29,189 nt of DNA from contig JBKHCL010000036.1 of assembly GCA_046541875.1 (NCBI GenBank), positions 1 through 29,189 of the forward strand. The letters run 5' to 3'. Origin of the DNA: CAZFPT01 sp046541875 (GTDB lineage Bacteria; Planctomycetota; Phycisphaerae; SM23-33). The notes under the pieces are model-generated. The model searched no databases, was not told the DNA's origin, and saw only the letters and a program-made list of their open reading frames with translations. Of this stretch, positions 16,244-22,792 are shown in pieces; position 1 is the stretch's first letter, and every line of letters starts with the position of its first letter. The position numbers were made by a program, and so were the translations under genes.

Positions 16244-16282
16244 CGCGGCGGTGCCCCTGCGGTATCGTCGCGTTGTTTTTTT
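16244..16282 (+). terminator. Strong intrinsic terminator
   Basis: CGCGGCGGTGCC (16244-16255), loop CCTGC, and GGTATCGTCGCG (16261-16272) form a 12-bp stem with three G/T wobbles, followed at once by TTGTTTTTTT. It ends the second toroid-DUF4159 transcript. Confidence 0.85.
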
Positions 16283-16299
16283 CGCCGGACCGCGCAGGC

Positions 16300-17505
16300 C
16301 TAGCCGGCGTGGGCCCTTCTGCGGGCGCGCCGATTGAGCACGACATCCGCCACCAGGAGCACACAGGCCCCTGCCGCGAGTGCGAGTGAGGCGCATTGCA
16401 TGCCCCCTCGGACCGTCGGGCGGAAGGTCCATCCGGATGCGGCGAACACCGCCAACCCCGCCAGGCCGGCGGCCACCGCGAGGTTCAAGAGAGTCGGCCG
16501 AGCCGGCGAGCTCAGCCGGCGGCGCATCGCCCACTGGGCCAGCAGCACCTCACCGGTCAACACCGCCAGTTGCAGCTCGTAGCCACCCGCGTCGAAGTAG
16601 AATGTCTGCTGCCGCCACATCGTCGCCGCCAGCAGCGCCACCGGCAACCAGACCCCCGCGAGCATCACGCGTCCACTTGCCCCGCAGACCAGCGCCCCGC
16701 TGAGCACCGCCGCAGCCGGGATGCGCAGATCGCCCACCAGGGCGGCGGGAACGGGCGTGCTGCCGTAGTCGATCAGCCAGGCCGCCCCGCCTGCCGCCGC
16801 CAGTGCGCCGCTGGCTGCCAGCGCTACCGCCAGACCGACGCGACGGGTCCGCGGGGTTCCCGACCCCGCTTCCCACCCCGAGACCAGCACCAGCGCGAGC
16901 ATGACCACCGCCCAGCAACCGGCCACGAAGAGCATGCGCGTCAGCAGCACCACGGGCAGCCCATGCAGGTTTCGCTCCTCCTCCGGGCCGGTCTGTACCA
17001 GGTCCATGACGTTGGCCTTCCAGGCTTCGAAGGTGAACTCCGGAATGACGATCGCCTCCCCGCCGCCCGCCAGCCAATGTGTCGCCCACAACGCGCCGGC
17101 GGCCACCAGCAGCGTAACCAGCGGGCTGGGAACCCGCCCCCAGGCCGAGCACACTCCGTTGACCAGGCCAAGGACTGCTCCTACCCCGATCGCGGCCATA
17201 AACGCCGCAGCCGGCAACCAGCCGGCGTTGATCAGCGTAGCCGCCACCGCCCCGCCCAGCGCCATCACACCCCACACGCCCAGATCGATCGCCCCGCGCC
17301 GCATCGCCAGCACCATCCCCATCGCCGGCAGGAGCATCGCGCCGGCCATCTGCGCCTGGAAGTTGGTGAACCCGCTGCCTTCGCCCAGGTTCCAGCCGGG
17401 CAGCAGCAACGCACACACGCCCGCCAGCAGGGCGGTGACAGCCAGGTCCATGCGCCACGGGTGGGTCATCTTGCCCGGGCAGAGTTTTTCCTCCAGGAAG
17501 CTCAT
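16300..17505 (-). CDS. ABC transporter permease, RbsC-like (BPD_transp_2 family)
   Basis: A 401-residue polytopic inner-membrane protein with about ten hydrophobic segments. The stretch MRRGAIDLGVWGVMALGGAV, followed by GLVNGVCSAWGRVPSPLVTL, matches the conserved core of ribose-type sugar ABC permeases (GGIDLSVG...NG...P.FI.TL), with several substitutions. It would form the channel of a sugar or nucleoside importer, but no ATPase (RbsA) or binding protein (RbsB) gene is next to it, so it is an orphan or a diverged relative. It starts four bases after the stop of the mini-UroD gene on the same strand, indicating one transcript. The ribosome binding site is weak, consistent with coupling to the upstream gene. 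Confidence 0.65.
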   Translation of the reverse strand: MSFLEEKLCPGKMTHPWRMDLAVTALLAGVCALLLPGWNLGEGSGFTNFQAQMAGAMLLPAMGMVLAMRRGAIDLGVWGVMALGGAVAATLINAGWLPAAAFMAAIGVGAVLGLVNGVCSAWGRVPSPLVTLLVAAGALWATHWLAGGGEAIVIPEFTFEAWKANVMDLVQTGPEEERNLHGLPVVLLTRMLFVAGCWAVVMLALVLVSGWEAGSGTPRTRRVGLAVALAASGALAAAGGAAWLIDYGSTPVPAALVGDLRIPAAAVLSGALVCGASGRVMLAGVWLPVALLAATMWRQQTFYFDAGGYELQLAVLTGEVLLAQWAMRRRLSSPARPTLLNLAVAAGLAGLAVFAASGWTFRPTVRGGMQCASLALAAGACVLLVADVVLNRRARRRAHAG

Positions 17506-17509
17506 GTCG

Positions 17510-17827
17510 TTACAGCCATCCCGTCATCTGTGCCAAGCGTCGGCTGTATTCGATGAAGTTGCCCCACGAGACGTCGGCGGGCACGCCATGGTCGCAGCCG
17601 GGAATGAACCCGCCATCGTCCACCTCCGGGCGAACCTGCGGGTCACCGGACTCGGCAGGGTCTGCGCCGATTTCCTCCGGCAGGGCGAGCATCCAATGGA
17701 CATCGTCCGGCAGACCTTCGCTTCGCCAGCGTTTCAGCGTGCTTTCGCGCGGGCCTCCCGGTGTGAAGGGGATGCGGTCGGGTTGCCCGAAGGTGAGCGT
17801 CTGGATGAAGCGTTCGCGTGGCGTCAT
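17510..17827 (-). CDS. Internally deleted uroporphyrinogen-decarboxylase-family protein
   Basis: A 105-residue protein that joins the two ends of a UroD-family (methyltransferase-like TIM barrel) protein. Residues 1 to about 60 (MTPRERFIQTLTFGQPDRIP, then PGGPRESTLKRWRSEGLPDD) are the typical N-terminus. Residues of about 69-105 (VDDGGFIPGCDHGVPADVSW, then NFIEYSRRLAQMTGWL) are the typical C-terminus. Roughly 250 residues of barrel are missing, with the frame kept. GAGGA lies five bases before the ATG, and the next gene starts four bases after the stop, so it still looks expressed. It cannot be an enzyme of the usual type. Either a domesticated fragment or a decaying pseudogene is possible; an assembly error is a third option. 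Confidence 0.6.
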   Translation of the reverse strand: MTPRERFIQTLTFGQPDRIPFTPGGPRESTLKRWRSEGLPDDVHWMLALPEEIGADPAESGDPQVRPEVDDGGFIPGCDHGVPADVSWGNFIEYSRRLAQMTGWL

Positions 17828-17955
17828 GTCGGTCCTCTACCGGTTGCTGCGAGCGGGCATTGTACGGGCTGAGCGTCGCGGCGGAAACCTTTGGCATTGG
17901 ATGGCGCGCCCCGGGTTCCCCCCAGTCGGCCGCCGGGAGGGAGCGACATTCTTTC

Positions 17956-17981
17956 CGCCCCGTTGGGGCGAGGGATCCCTC
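17956..17981. repeat. Two adjoining palindromes
   Basis: CGCCCC-GTT-GGGGCG (17956-17970) is followed, sharing one base, by the perfect 12-base palindrome GAGGGATCCCTC (17970-17981). Together with the 26-bp element 26 bases further on they form a cluster of the kind seen in REP/BIME-type intergenic mosaics. Confidence 0.5.
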
Positions 17982-18007
17982 TGTGAATCGAGCATCGGTC
18001 CCAAATC

Positions 18008-18033
18008 GTAGGGCCCGCAACTTGTTGCGGGCG
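18008..18033. repeat. 26-bp palindromic repeat, copy 1
   Basis: The core CCCGCAA-CTTG-TTGCGGG is a perfect stem-loop within a 26-base element that recurs without a mismatch at 29159-29184. Both copies are intergenic, in the same orientation, and preceded by G-T-A-G-G-G. This fits a REP-like dispersed element. Confidence 0.75.
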
Positions 18034-18053
18034 AGATAACTGAACGGGGGCAA

Positions 18054-18084
18054 GCAGGGCGAAACGGACCACGGACCGCCCTGC
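18054..18084. repeat. 8-bp inverted repeat enclosing a direct repeat
   Basis: GCAGGGCG (18054-18061) and CGCCCTGC (18077-18084) are perfect inverted arms. The loop region contains ACGGACC twice in tandem. It lies about 100 bases upstream of the esterase start codon. Confidence 0.45.
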
Positions 18085-18191
18085 CACCCATTCCTGTCGC
18101 AAACGCCGCCCGGAGGGGGCGCGGGGGGCTTGAGCATCGCGCAGACGAAGAGTACTCTGCACGCAGACCCGCATTGACTCGGAGGAACCCC

Positions 18192-18944
18192 ATGGCCTTG
18201 GCGCAAATCCATTTCCGGAGCAACTCGATTCGCAAGGAAACCGCCCTCAACGTCCTGCTGCCCGAAAGCGGCGACGGGCCCTTCCCCGTGCTCTACCTGC
18301 TGCATGGGCTCAGCGACGACCACTCCGCCTGGATGCGGTACAGCAGCATCGAGCGGCAGGTGTGCGATCTTCCGCTGATCGTGGTCATGCCCGACGGCTA
18401 CCGCAGCTATTACGTAAACGACCCGCGCCCGGAAGGCCTGGCGTTCGAGGATCATATCATCAAAGACGTCGTGGGGTTCGTGGACCGCACGTTCCCGACC
18501 ATTCCAGGCCGCGACGGCCGAGCGATTGCCGGACTGAGCATGGGCGGGTACGGGGCGATGGTGCAGGCGATGCGACACCCGGAGATGTTCTGCGCCGCGA
18601 GCTCACATTCCGGGGCGCTGTCGTTTGTGACGTGCAATTACGATCGGCCGGGCCTGCGCGAGCTCCCCCGGGCCCTGAAACGCGAGGACTACGACCCAGC
18701 CACGCTGGCCGAGTCGCTGGTGGACCGGCCTGATCGCCCGGCGCTGCGTTTCGACTGCGGCGTGGACGATCATCTGCTGGATCACAGCCGAGACCTGCAC
18801 GCTACGCTGAAATCGCTGGGAATCGAGCACGAATACGCCGAGTACCCCGGAGCGCACACCTGGGCGTACTGGGACGAACATGTGCGCGAGACGATCAGCT
18901 TCGTCACGAAGCGATTTGGCGTTTCGGGAACTCCGCGGGGATAG
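18192..18944 (+). CDS. Alpha/beta-hydrolase esterase (CE1 / esterase D-like)
   Basis: A 250-residue alpha/beta hydrolase of the putative-esterase family (feruloyl and acetylxylan esterases, S-formylglutathione hydrolase, antigen 85). The nucleophile elbow is GLSMG with S116, the acid is probably D192 or D193 (FDCGVDDHLLD), and the histidine is H222 (GAHTWAYW). The oxyanion region YLLHGLSDDHSAWM is typical. It has no signal peptide and should be cytoplasmic. It probably removes acyl groups from sugars or small thioesters; the substrate cannot be told. The start is ATG 18192 after GGAGGAA. Its last 41 bases overlap the 3' end of the convergent response-regulator gene. Confidence 0.88.
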   Translation: MALAQIHFRSNSIRKETALNVLLPESGDGPFPVLYLLHGLSDDHSAWMRYSSIERQVCDLPLIVVMPDGYRSYYVNDPRPEGLAFEDHIIKDVVGFVDRTFPTIPGRDGRAIAGLSMGGYGAMVQAMRHPEMFCAASSHSGALSFVTCNYDRPGLRELPRALKREDYDPATLAESLVDRPDRPALRFDCGVDDHLLDHSRDLHATLKSLGIEHEYAEYPGAHTWAYWDEHVRETISFVTKRFGVSGTPRG

Positions 18945-19335
18945 CCCGCCGACCCAGCTGCCGAAGGACTGTGCGGATCTCGCACAGCAGGCGCTCGCGC
19001 TGAACGGGCTTGGAGACGTATCCGTCCATGCCGGCGTCCAGACAGCGCCGGCGGTCTTCGCTGGTGGCGTTTGCGGTCAGCGCGACGATCGCGATGTGCT
19101 CGCCCGAGCCCTTCTCACGCCGACGGATCTGACGGGTCGCCTCCAACCCACAGACTTTGGGCATCTGAATGTCCATGAGGATCAGGTCCCATACGCGCTT
19201 GGCGGCGGCCTCGATGGCCGATCGGCCGTCGGATACGATTGTCACCGAATGGCCGTCCCGGACGAGCATCGCCTCGGCGACCCGGGCGTTGATCCGGTTA
19301 TCCTCCGCCATCAGAATGTTCAGAGCGTCGGCCAT
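18904..19335 (-). CDS. Receiver-only response regulator
   Basis: A 143-residue single receiver domain with no output domain. The phospho-acceptor is D55 in LILMDIQMP; acidic pocket residues are E11 and D12 in MAEDNRIN, the switch Thr lies in VALTANA, and K109 lies in GYVSKP. The EDNRINxxVA and VALTANA motifs are those of receiver domains attached to hybrid histidine kinases, so this may be a detached hybrid-kinase receiver that acts by protein contact, like CheY or Spo0F. No kinase gene is nearby. The start is ATG 19335; upstream in-frame codons are possible but lack a ribosome binding site, and the site used is itself weak (GGTGAG). Its C-terminal codons overlap the esterase gene on the other strand. 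Confidence 0.85.
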   Translation of the reverse strand: MADALNILMAEDNRINARVAEAMLVRDGHSVTIVSDGRSAIEAAAKRVWDLILMDIQMPKVCGLEATRQIRRREKGSGEHIAIVALTANATSEDRRRCLDAGMDGYVSKPVQRERLLCEIRTVLRQLGRRAIPAEFPKRQIAS

Positions 19336-19608
19336 CACACTCACCACATGGACCCTGGAGCAAGCCGCAAATCCTTCCACCGGGACCGGAAACAATACTC
19401 CATTGGGACGTTTTCAGGTCTTTCCTGTTTATCGACTCTTCGCGGGCTGAAATTGAGTAAGTCCACGGAGAATATGGCCCATTAACCTTTTTATATTTCA
19501 TGGCTTAAGAAGATGATGCCGAAGACGGCGCATCGACGTCATGGCAGGTGGGCGCGTGAGAACAGTGCAGCGGGAGAGGGGGAGATCCGAAACACCGCCC
19601 CGAAGGGC

Positions 19609-20178
19609 TCAGCGAAGAAGGTTGTTGTGGAACGCCGTCGAGAACGCCGGGGTAAACTGCGGCCCGCGGGCGTCGTAATCGCCGGGCAGATAGACACGGT
19701 CAGCGGCGACCTCGGCGATGCGCTGCAGCCGCTGGGTGAGCCCCACCACCGTCTGGAAGACGTCCACCGTGGGATTCGTCCGGCTGAAATCACCCATCAA
19801 GCACACCACGATGCAGCCGGTGGGTGTGTTCCGGCCGGCGGAATCCTGCTGACGGATCCACAGATCGGTCGCTTCCACGCGGGCGAAAGGGTCTCCGTCG
19901 CCGTCGGTCTCGATGCGGACGATCAGATGGGCCGATGTTGGCGGGGTTTTGGAGGAGTCGGCCGACTCCAGCACGATCGAACGCCACTTTTCCGGCTGAA
20001 CCGGGACGCGCGTCTGGCTGAGGGCCTGGAAATGATCCTTCGCCGGGGCGACGATCGTCGCGAAGTCATTCACCGACGAGCCGACCGGATCGGTCTCCAG
20101 GAGCATCAAAGAGAACGTCCCCGCGGTCATCGCCACGACCAGAGCGGCCAGTGTCCGAATTGTTCGCGGGCTCGCCAT
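19609..20178 (-). CDS. Exported degenerate N-acetylmuramoyl-alanine-amidase/PGRP-like protein
   Basis: A 189-residue protein with an N-terminal signal or membrane anchor (TLAALVVAMTAGTFSLMLL). The second half resembles amidase-2/PGRP proteins: VEATDLWIRQQDS corresponds to the substrate-groove W..Q segment, and IVVCLMGDFSRTNPT to the core GICLVGDF strand. The final segment, where a zinc-binding His (gH.d..) is expected, reads RVYLPGDYD, and I find no HH zinc motif in the first half. It is therefore probably not catalytic and may bind peptidoglycan. This is inference from recalled motifs. The ribosome binding site is weak (GAGG very close to the ATG). It lies downstream of rnc on the same strand, 181 bases away. 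Confidence 0.6.
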   Translation of the reverse strand: MASPRTIRTLAALVVAMTAGTFSLMLLETDPVGSSVNDFATIVAPAKDHFQALSQTRVPVQPEKWRSIVLESADSSKTPPTSAHLIVRIETDGDGDPFARVEATDLWIRQQDSAGRNTPTGCIVVCLMGDFSRTNPTVDVFQTVVGLTQRLQRIAEVAADRVYLPGDYDARGPQFTPAFSTAFHNNLLR

Positions 20179-20359
20179 TGCCTCGACTCACTTCGACAGA
20201 AGGGGGAACAGAACCGTCTGAATCTACCTTATCCTTTCTATCGGCAGCAGACAACCATGTGGATAAGCAAATTGACGAAGAATTCCCATATCCGGGGTGG
20301 GTTTGCTCTCACCGCCGACACGGGATCCACCCAGGGCGAGCGGGGCGGTTCGGGCCGGC

Positions 20360-21100
20360 TCAGGTCGATGCCGGTTCATCGGCGCCGCCGGTGGTGCCCA
20401 TGGCGTCGGAGGATCGCAGCAGGTCGAGTTCTTCCAACGCCGAAAGGGCCGCCTTCTGCTCGGCGTCTTTCTTGCTCTTGCCCCACGCGCTGGGAAAGTG
20501 CCTGCCCTCCACCGAGACCGCCACCTCGAAGCATTTGGCGTGGTCCGGACCTTTCTCGTCCAGCAGCACATACTGGGGCGTGGCGTTCCACTGCCTCTGG
20601 GCTGCCTGCTGCAGGCGGGACTTGTAATTCAGGTGGTGCTGATTCTCCAGCGCTTCCTGGATGGCCGGCTCGAGATAGCGGATCACGAACGCCTCGGCTG
20701 CGTCGAACCCGCCATCGACATAGATCGCACCGATGATCGCCTCGAACAGCGCCGCCGCCACCGACATCGGGACATCGTCGGCAGACCCCAGCCCCTTGCC
20801 CAGCGAGACGAATTCGCACAGGCCGATGTCCAGGCAGATCTCGGCGCAGGTCTTCCGCGAGACGACCGACGATTTGATCTTGGTCATCTCCCCTTCGAGC
20901 ATGCCCTCGTCGTCCAGCACGAAAAGGCGATGGCAGGTAACCAGACCCAGCACCGAGTCGCCCAGAAACTCCAGGCGCTCGTTGCTGTCCACCCGGGAGG
21001 CCGCCACCGACGCGTGCGTCAACGCCAGAGAGAGAATGTCCGGATCGTCGAAGCGATACCCGATCACGTCCTGACAACGATCAATCAGATCAGAATCCAC
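20360..21100 (-). CDS. rnc: Ribonuclease III
   Basis: A double-strand-specific endoribonuclease that processes rRNA precursors and structured mRNAs in the cytoplasm. It has 246 residues, against 226 in E. coli. The catalytic signature NERLEFLGDSVLG is at about 40-52, with a second acidic cluster near AALFEAIIGAIYVDGG. A double-stranded-RNA-binding domain follows (NYKSRLQQAAQRQWNATPQY, ending KSKKDAEQKAALSALEEL), then a short Gly/Ala/Thr tail. The chosen start is GTG 21100; the ribosome binding site is poor, and an alternative GTG at 21172 would add 24 residues of unlikely composition. It is divergent from def. Confidence 0.93.
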   Translation of the reverse strand: MDSDLIDRCQDVIGYRFDDPDILSLALTHASVAASRVDSNERLEFLGDSVLGLVTCHRLFVLDDEGMLEGEMTKIKSSVVSRKTCAEICLDIGLCEFVSLGKGLGSADDVPMSVAAALFEAIIGAIYVDGGFDAAEAFVIRYLEPAIQEALENQHHLNYKSRLQQAAQRQWNATPQYVLLDEKGPDHAKCFEVAVSVEGRHFPSAWGKSKKDAEQKAALSALEELDLLRSSDAMGTTGGADEPAST

Positions 21101-21293
21101 GTGCGTACCCGTCTGTTCGGTGACGCTTGCGGGGTCTGTCCGCCGGCATGCCCACACGGGCCTGCAGAACACCGGCGGCGGAAAGACCCTGAAAGCGCCG
21201 GCCGCATTCTATCACATTATCGGAGAATTCCCAGTCTCGATTCCACACCAATCGACCAATGTCAATTGAATCACCCCCTCCCAGGGAGCTACA

Positions 21294-21851
21294 ATGGCAC
21301 CCATGGCCGCCGATCAGGACATCCGAAACGTCGACCTCGCGTCGCTGACGATCATCCACTATCCACACCCCACCCTGCGCGAAACCGCCAGGGAAGTGGA
21401 GCACCCGTCCCACCCGGCTGTGGCGGAACTGGTCGAGCGGATGTTCGAGCTGATGTTCGCCAACCACGGAATCGGGCTGGCCGCTCCACAGGTGGGCCTC
21501 AGCGCCCGGTTGTTCATCGGGAGCCCGACGTTCGAAGAGTCCGACCGGCGTGTGTACATCAATCCGAAAATCATCGCCGTCGACGGCTGGCAGGAAGGCG
21601 ACGAAGGCTGCCTGAGCTTTCCCGAGATCCATACCAAGGTCAAACGCTACCAGACCGCCACCATCCGGGCGACAGGGCTGGACGGGGAAATCTTCGAAGA
21701 AACCGGCACGGAACTCACCGCCCGCCTCTTCCAGCATGAGTACGACCATCTCGAAGGCAGGCTGCTGGTGGACCGCATGGGCAAGCTGGCGAAGATGTCC
21801 TACCGCCGCCAGCTGCGAGACCTCGAAGAGACCTTCACCACCCAAGGCTGA
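21294..21851 (+). CDS. def: Peptide deformylase
   Basis: Removes the formyl group from the N-terminal methionine of new proteins, using a metal ion. It has 185 residues with all three family motifs: GIGLAAPQVG (59-68), EGCLSFP (104-110; metal ligand C106, with Phe in the place often held by Val), and QHEYDHLEG (147-155; ligands H148 and H152, catalytic E149). The start is ATG 21294, five bases after AGGGAG; a second ATG at 21303 is possible. It is convergent with rsmA with only 14 bases between stops and no visible terminator. The usual partner fmt is not adjacent. Confidence 0.95.
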   Translation: MAPMAADQDIRNVDLASLTIIHYPHPTLRETAREVEHPSHPAVAELVERMFELMFANHGIGLAAPQVGLSARLFIGSPTFEESDRRVYINPKIIAVDGWQEGDEGCLSFPEIHTKVKRYQTATIRATGLDGEIFEETGTELTARLFQHEYDHLEGRLLVDRMGKLAKMSYRRQLRDLEETFTTQG

Positions 21852-21865
21852 CCCGCCCCCGCGCC

Positions 21866-22759
21866 CTACCCCTTGATCTCGCTCACCGCCCGCGCCAGCC
21901 GAGCGTACTCCCCGGGCGTGATCTCGCCGCTGCGGGCATCGGGGTTCACACCCACCCGCGCAATCGCCTCGCCCATATCGGCCGACGCAATCGGGCTGCC
22001 GCGACGCTTCGCCACCGAGCTGAGCTTCTTGCGGCGCTGCCCCATCGCCAGGGCCAGTACTTCGCAGAGCCTGTCGATGTCGGGAATTCTCTCGGCAGCG
22101 GCGGGGTCGAAGTCGATCCGCAGCATCTGCGAGTCCACCTTCGGGCGTGGCCAGAACGCCGTCGGCGGCAGCACCGGACCGGCCTTGGCGTCTGCCAACA
22201 AGGCCACCAGCACGCTGACGATACCATACGCTCCACCGCCCGGCGGGGCGATGAGACGCTCGGCCACCTCCCGCTGCACCGTAAAGGTGAGTCGCTCGAA
22301 GGCGACCAGCCCGCACGCCCCGGCCACCATCCGACGCCAGGTGTCGATGAGGCATTGACTGATCAACGGCGTGGCGATGTTGTACGGCAGGTTGCTGACC
22401 ATGTGCACCTGTCCGCTGAGATGCCGCGTCACCTCGGGCGCCAGTTCGTGCTTGCCGGCCAACACGTCGCCCTCGATCAGCGTGAAGTCCTCCCGCCCGG
22501 CGAAGCGTTTGCGCAACACAGCCGACAGGCCCCGATCGATCTCGGCAGCCACCACACGGTCGGCCCGATCGAGCAACTCCTCGGTCAGCGAACCGGTACC
22601 CGGGCCCACCTCCAGCACAGCCGCCCCGGGTGGCACGTCGGCCAACTCCAGCAGCGACTGCATGTAGTGATGATCGTGCAGGAAGCACTGCCCGTACCGC
22701 TTGCGCGGCGAGAGACCCGCCGATTCCAGCACCGTCCGGATTTCACTGATCGTCTGCAT
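21866..22759 (-). CDS. rsmA: 16S rRNA dimethyladenosine transferase
   Basis: Dimethylates two adjacent adenines near the 3' end of 16S rRNA, a late step of 30S assembly. It has 297 residues, slightly longer than the usual 270. The N-terminal RYGQCFLHD lies at about 21-29, the SAM-binding VGPGTGSLTEEL at 51-62 with the acidic AAEID near 71-75, and the catalytic NLPYNIATP at 123-131. GGGAGG is four bases before the ATG. It follows the alpha-mannosidase gene by 33 bases on the same strand, so it may be cotranscribed with an unrelated glycosidase, an unusual position for a housekeeping gene. Confidence 0.95.
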   Translation of the reverse strand: MQTISEIRTVLESAGLSPRKRYGQCFLHDHHYMQSLLELADVPPGAAVLEVGPGTGSLTEELLDRADRVVAAEIDRGLSAVLRKRFAGREDFTLIEGDVLAGKHELAPEVTRHLSGQVHMVSNLPYNIATPLISQCLIDTWRRMVAGACGLVAFERLTFTVQREVAERLIAPPGGGAYGIVSVLVALLADAKAGPVLPPTAFWPRPKVDSQMLRIDFDPAAAERIPDIDRLCEVLALAMGQRRKKLSSVAKRRGSPIASADMGEAIARVGVNPDARSGEITPGEYARLARAVSEIKG

Positions 22760-22792
22760 TGAGCCTCCCGCCCATATAGCGTGCCCGAGGCG

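Larger units (their letters stand above)
17828..18191. other. Gene-free block with clustered palindromes
   Basis: I see no gene in these 364 bases, which separate the divergent mini-UroD and esterase genes. They hold four inverted repeats between 17956 and 18084, listed separately, and the GGAGGAA ribosome binding site of the esterase at 18181-18187. No convincing -35/-10 pair was found for either neighbour. Confidence 0.6.

Noticed and set aside
17956..18084. CRISPR array or tRNA in the palindrome-rich block
   Set aside because: The palindromes are all different and not regularly spaced, and no cloverleaf or CCA-like end can be drawn.
21237..21265. Perfect TTGACA (minus strand, 21260-21265) upstream of rnc
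   Set aside because: At 16-18 bases there is no acceptable -10 box (AATCGA at 17), so I do not call a promoter.
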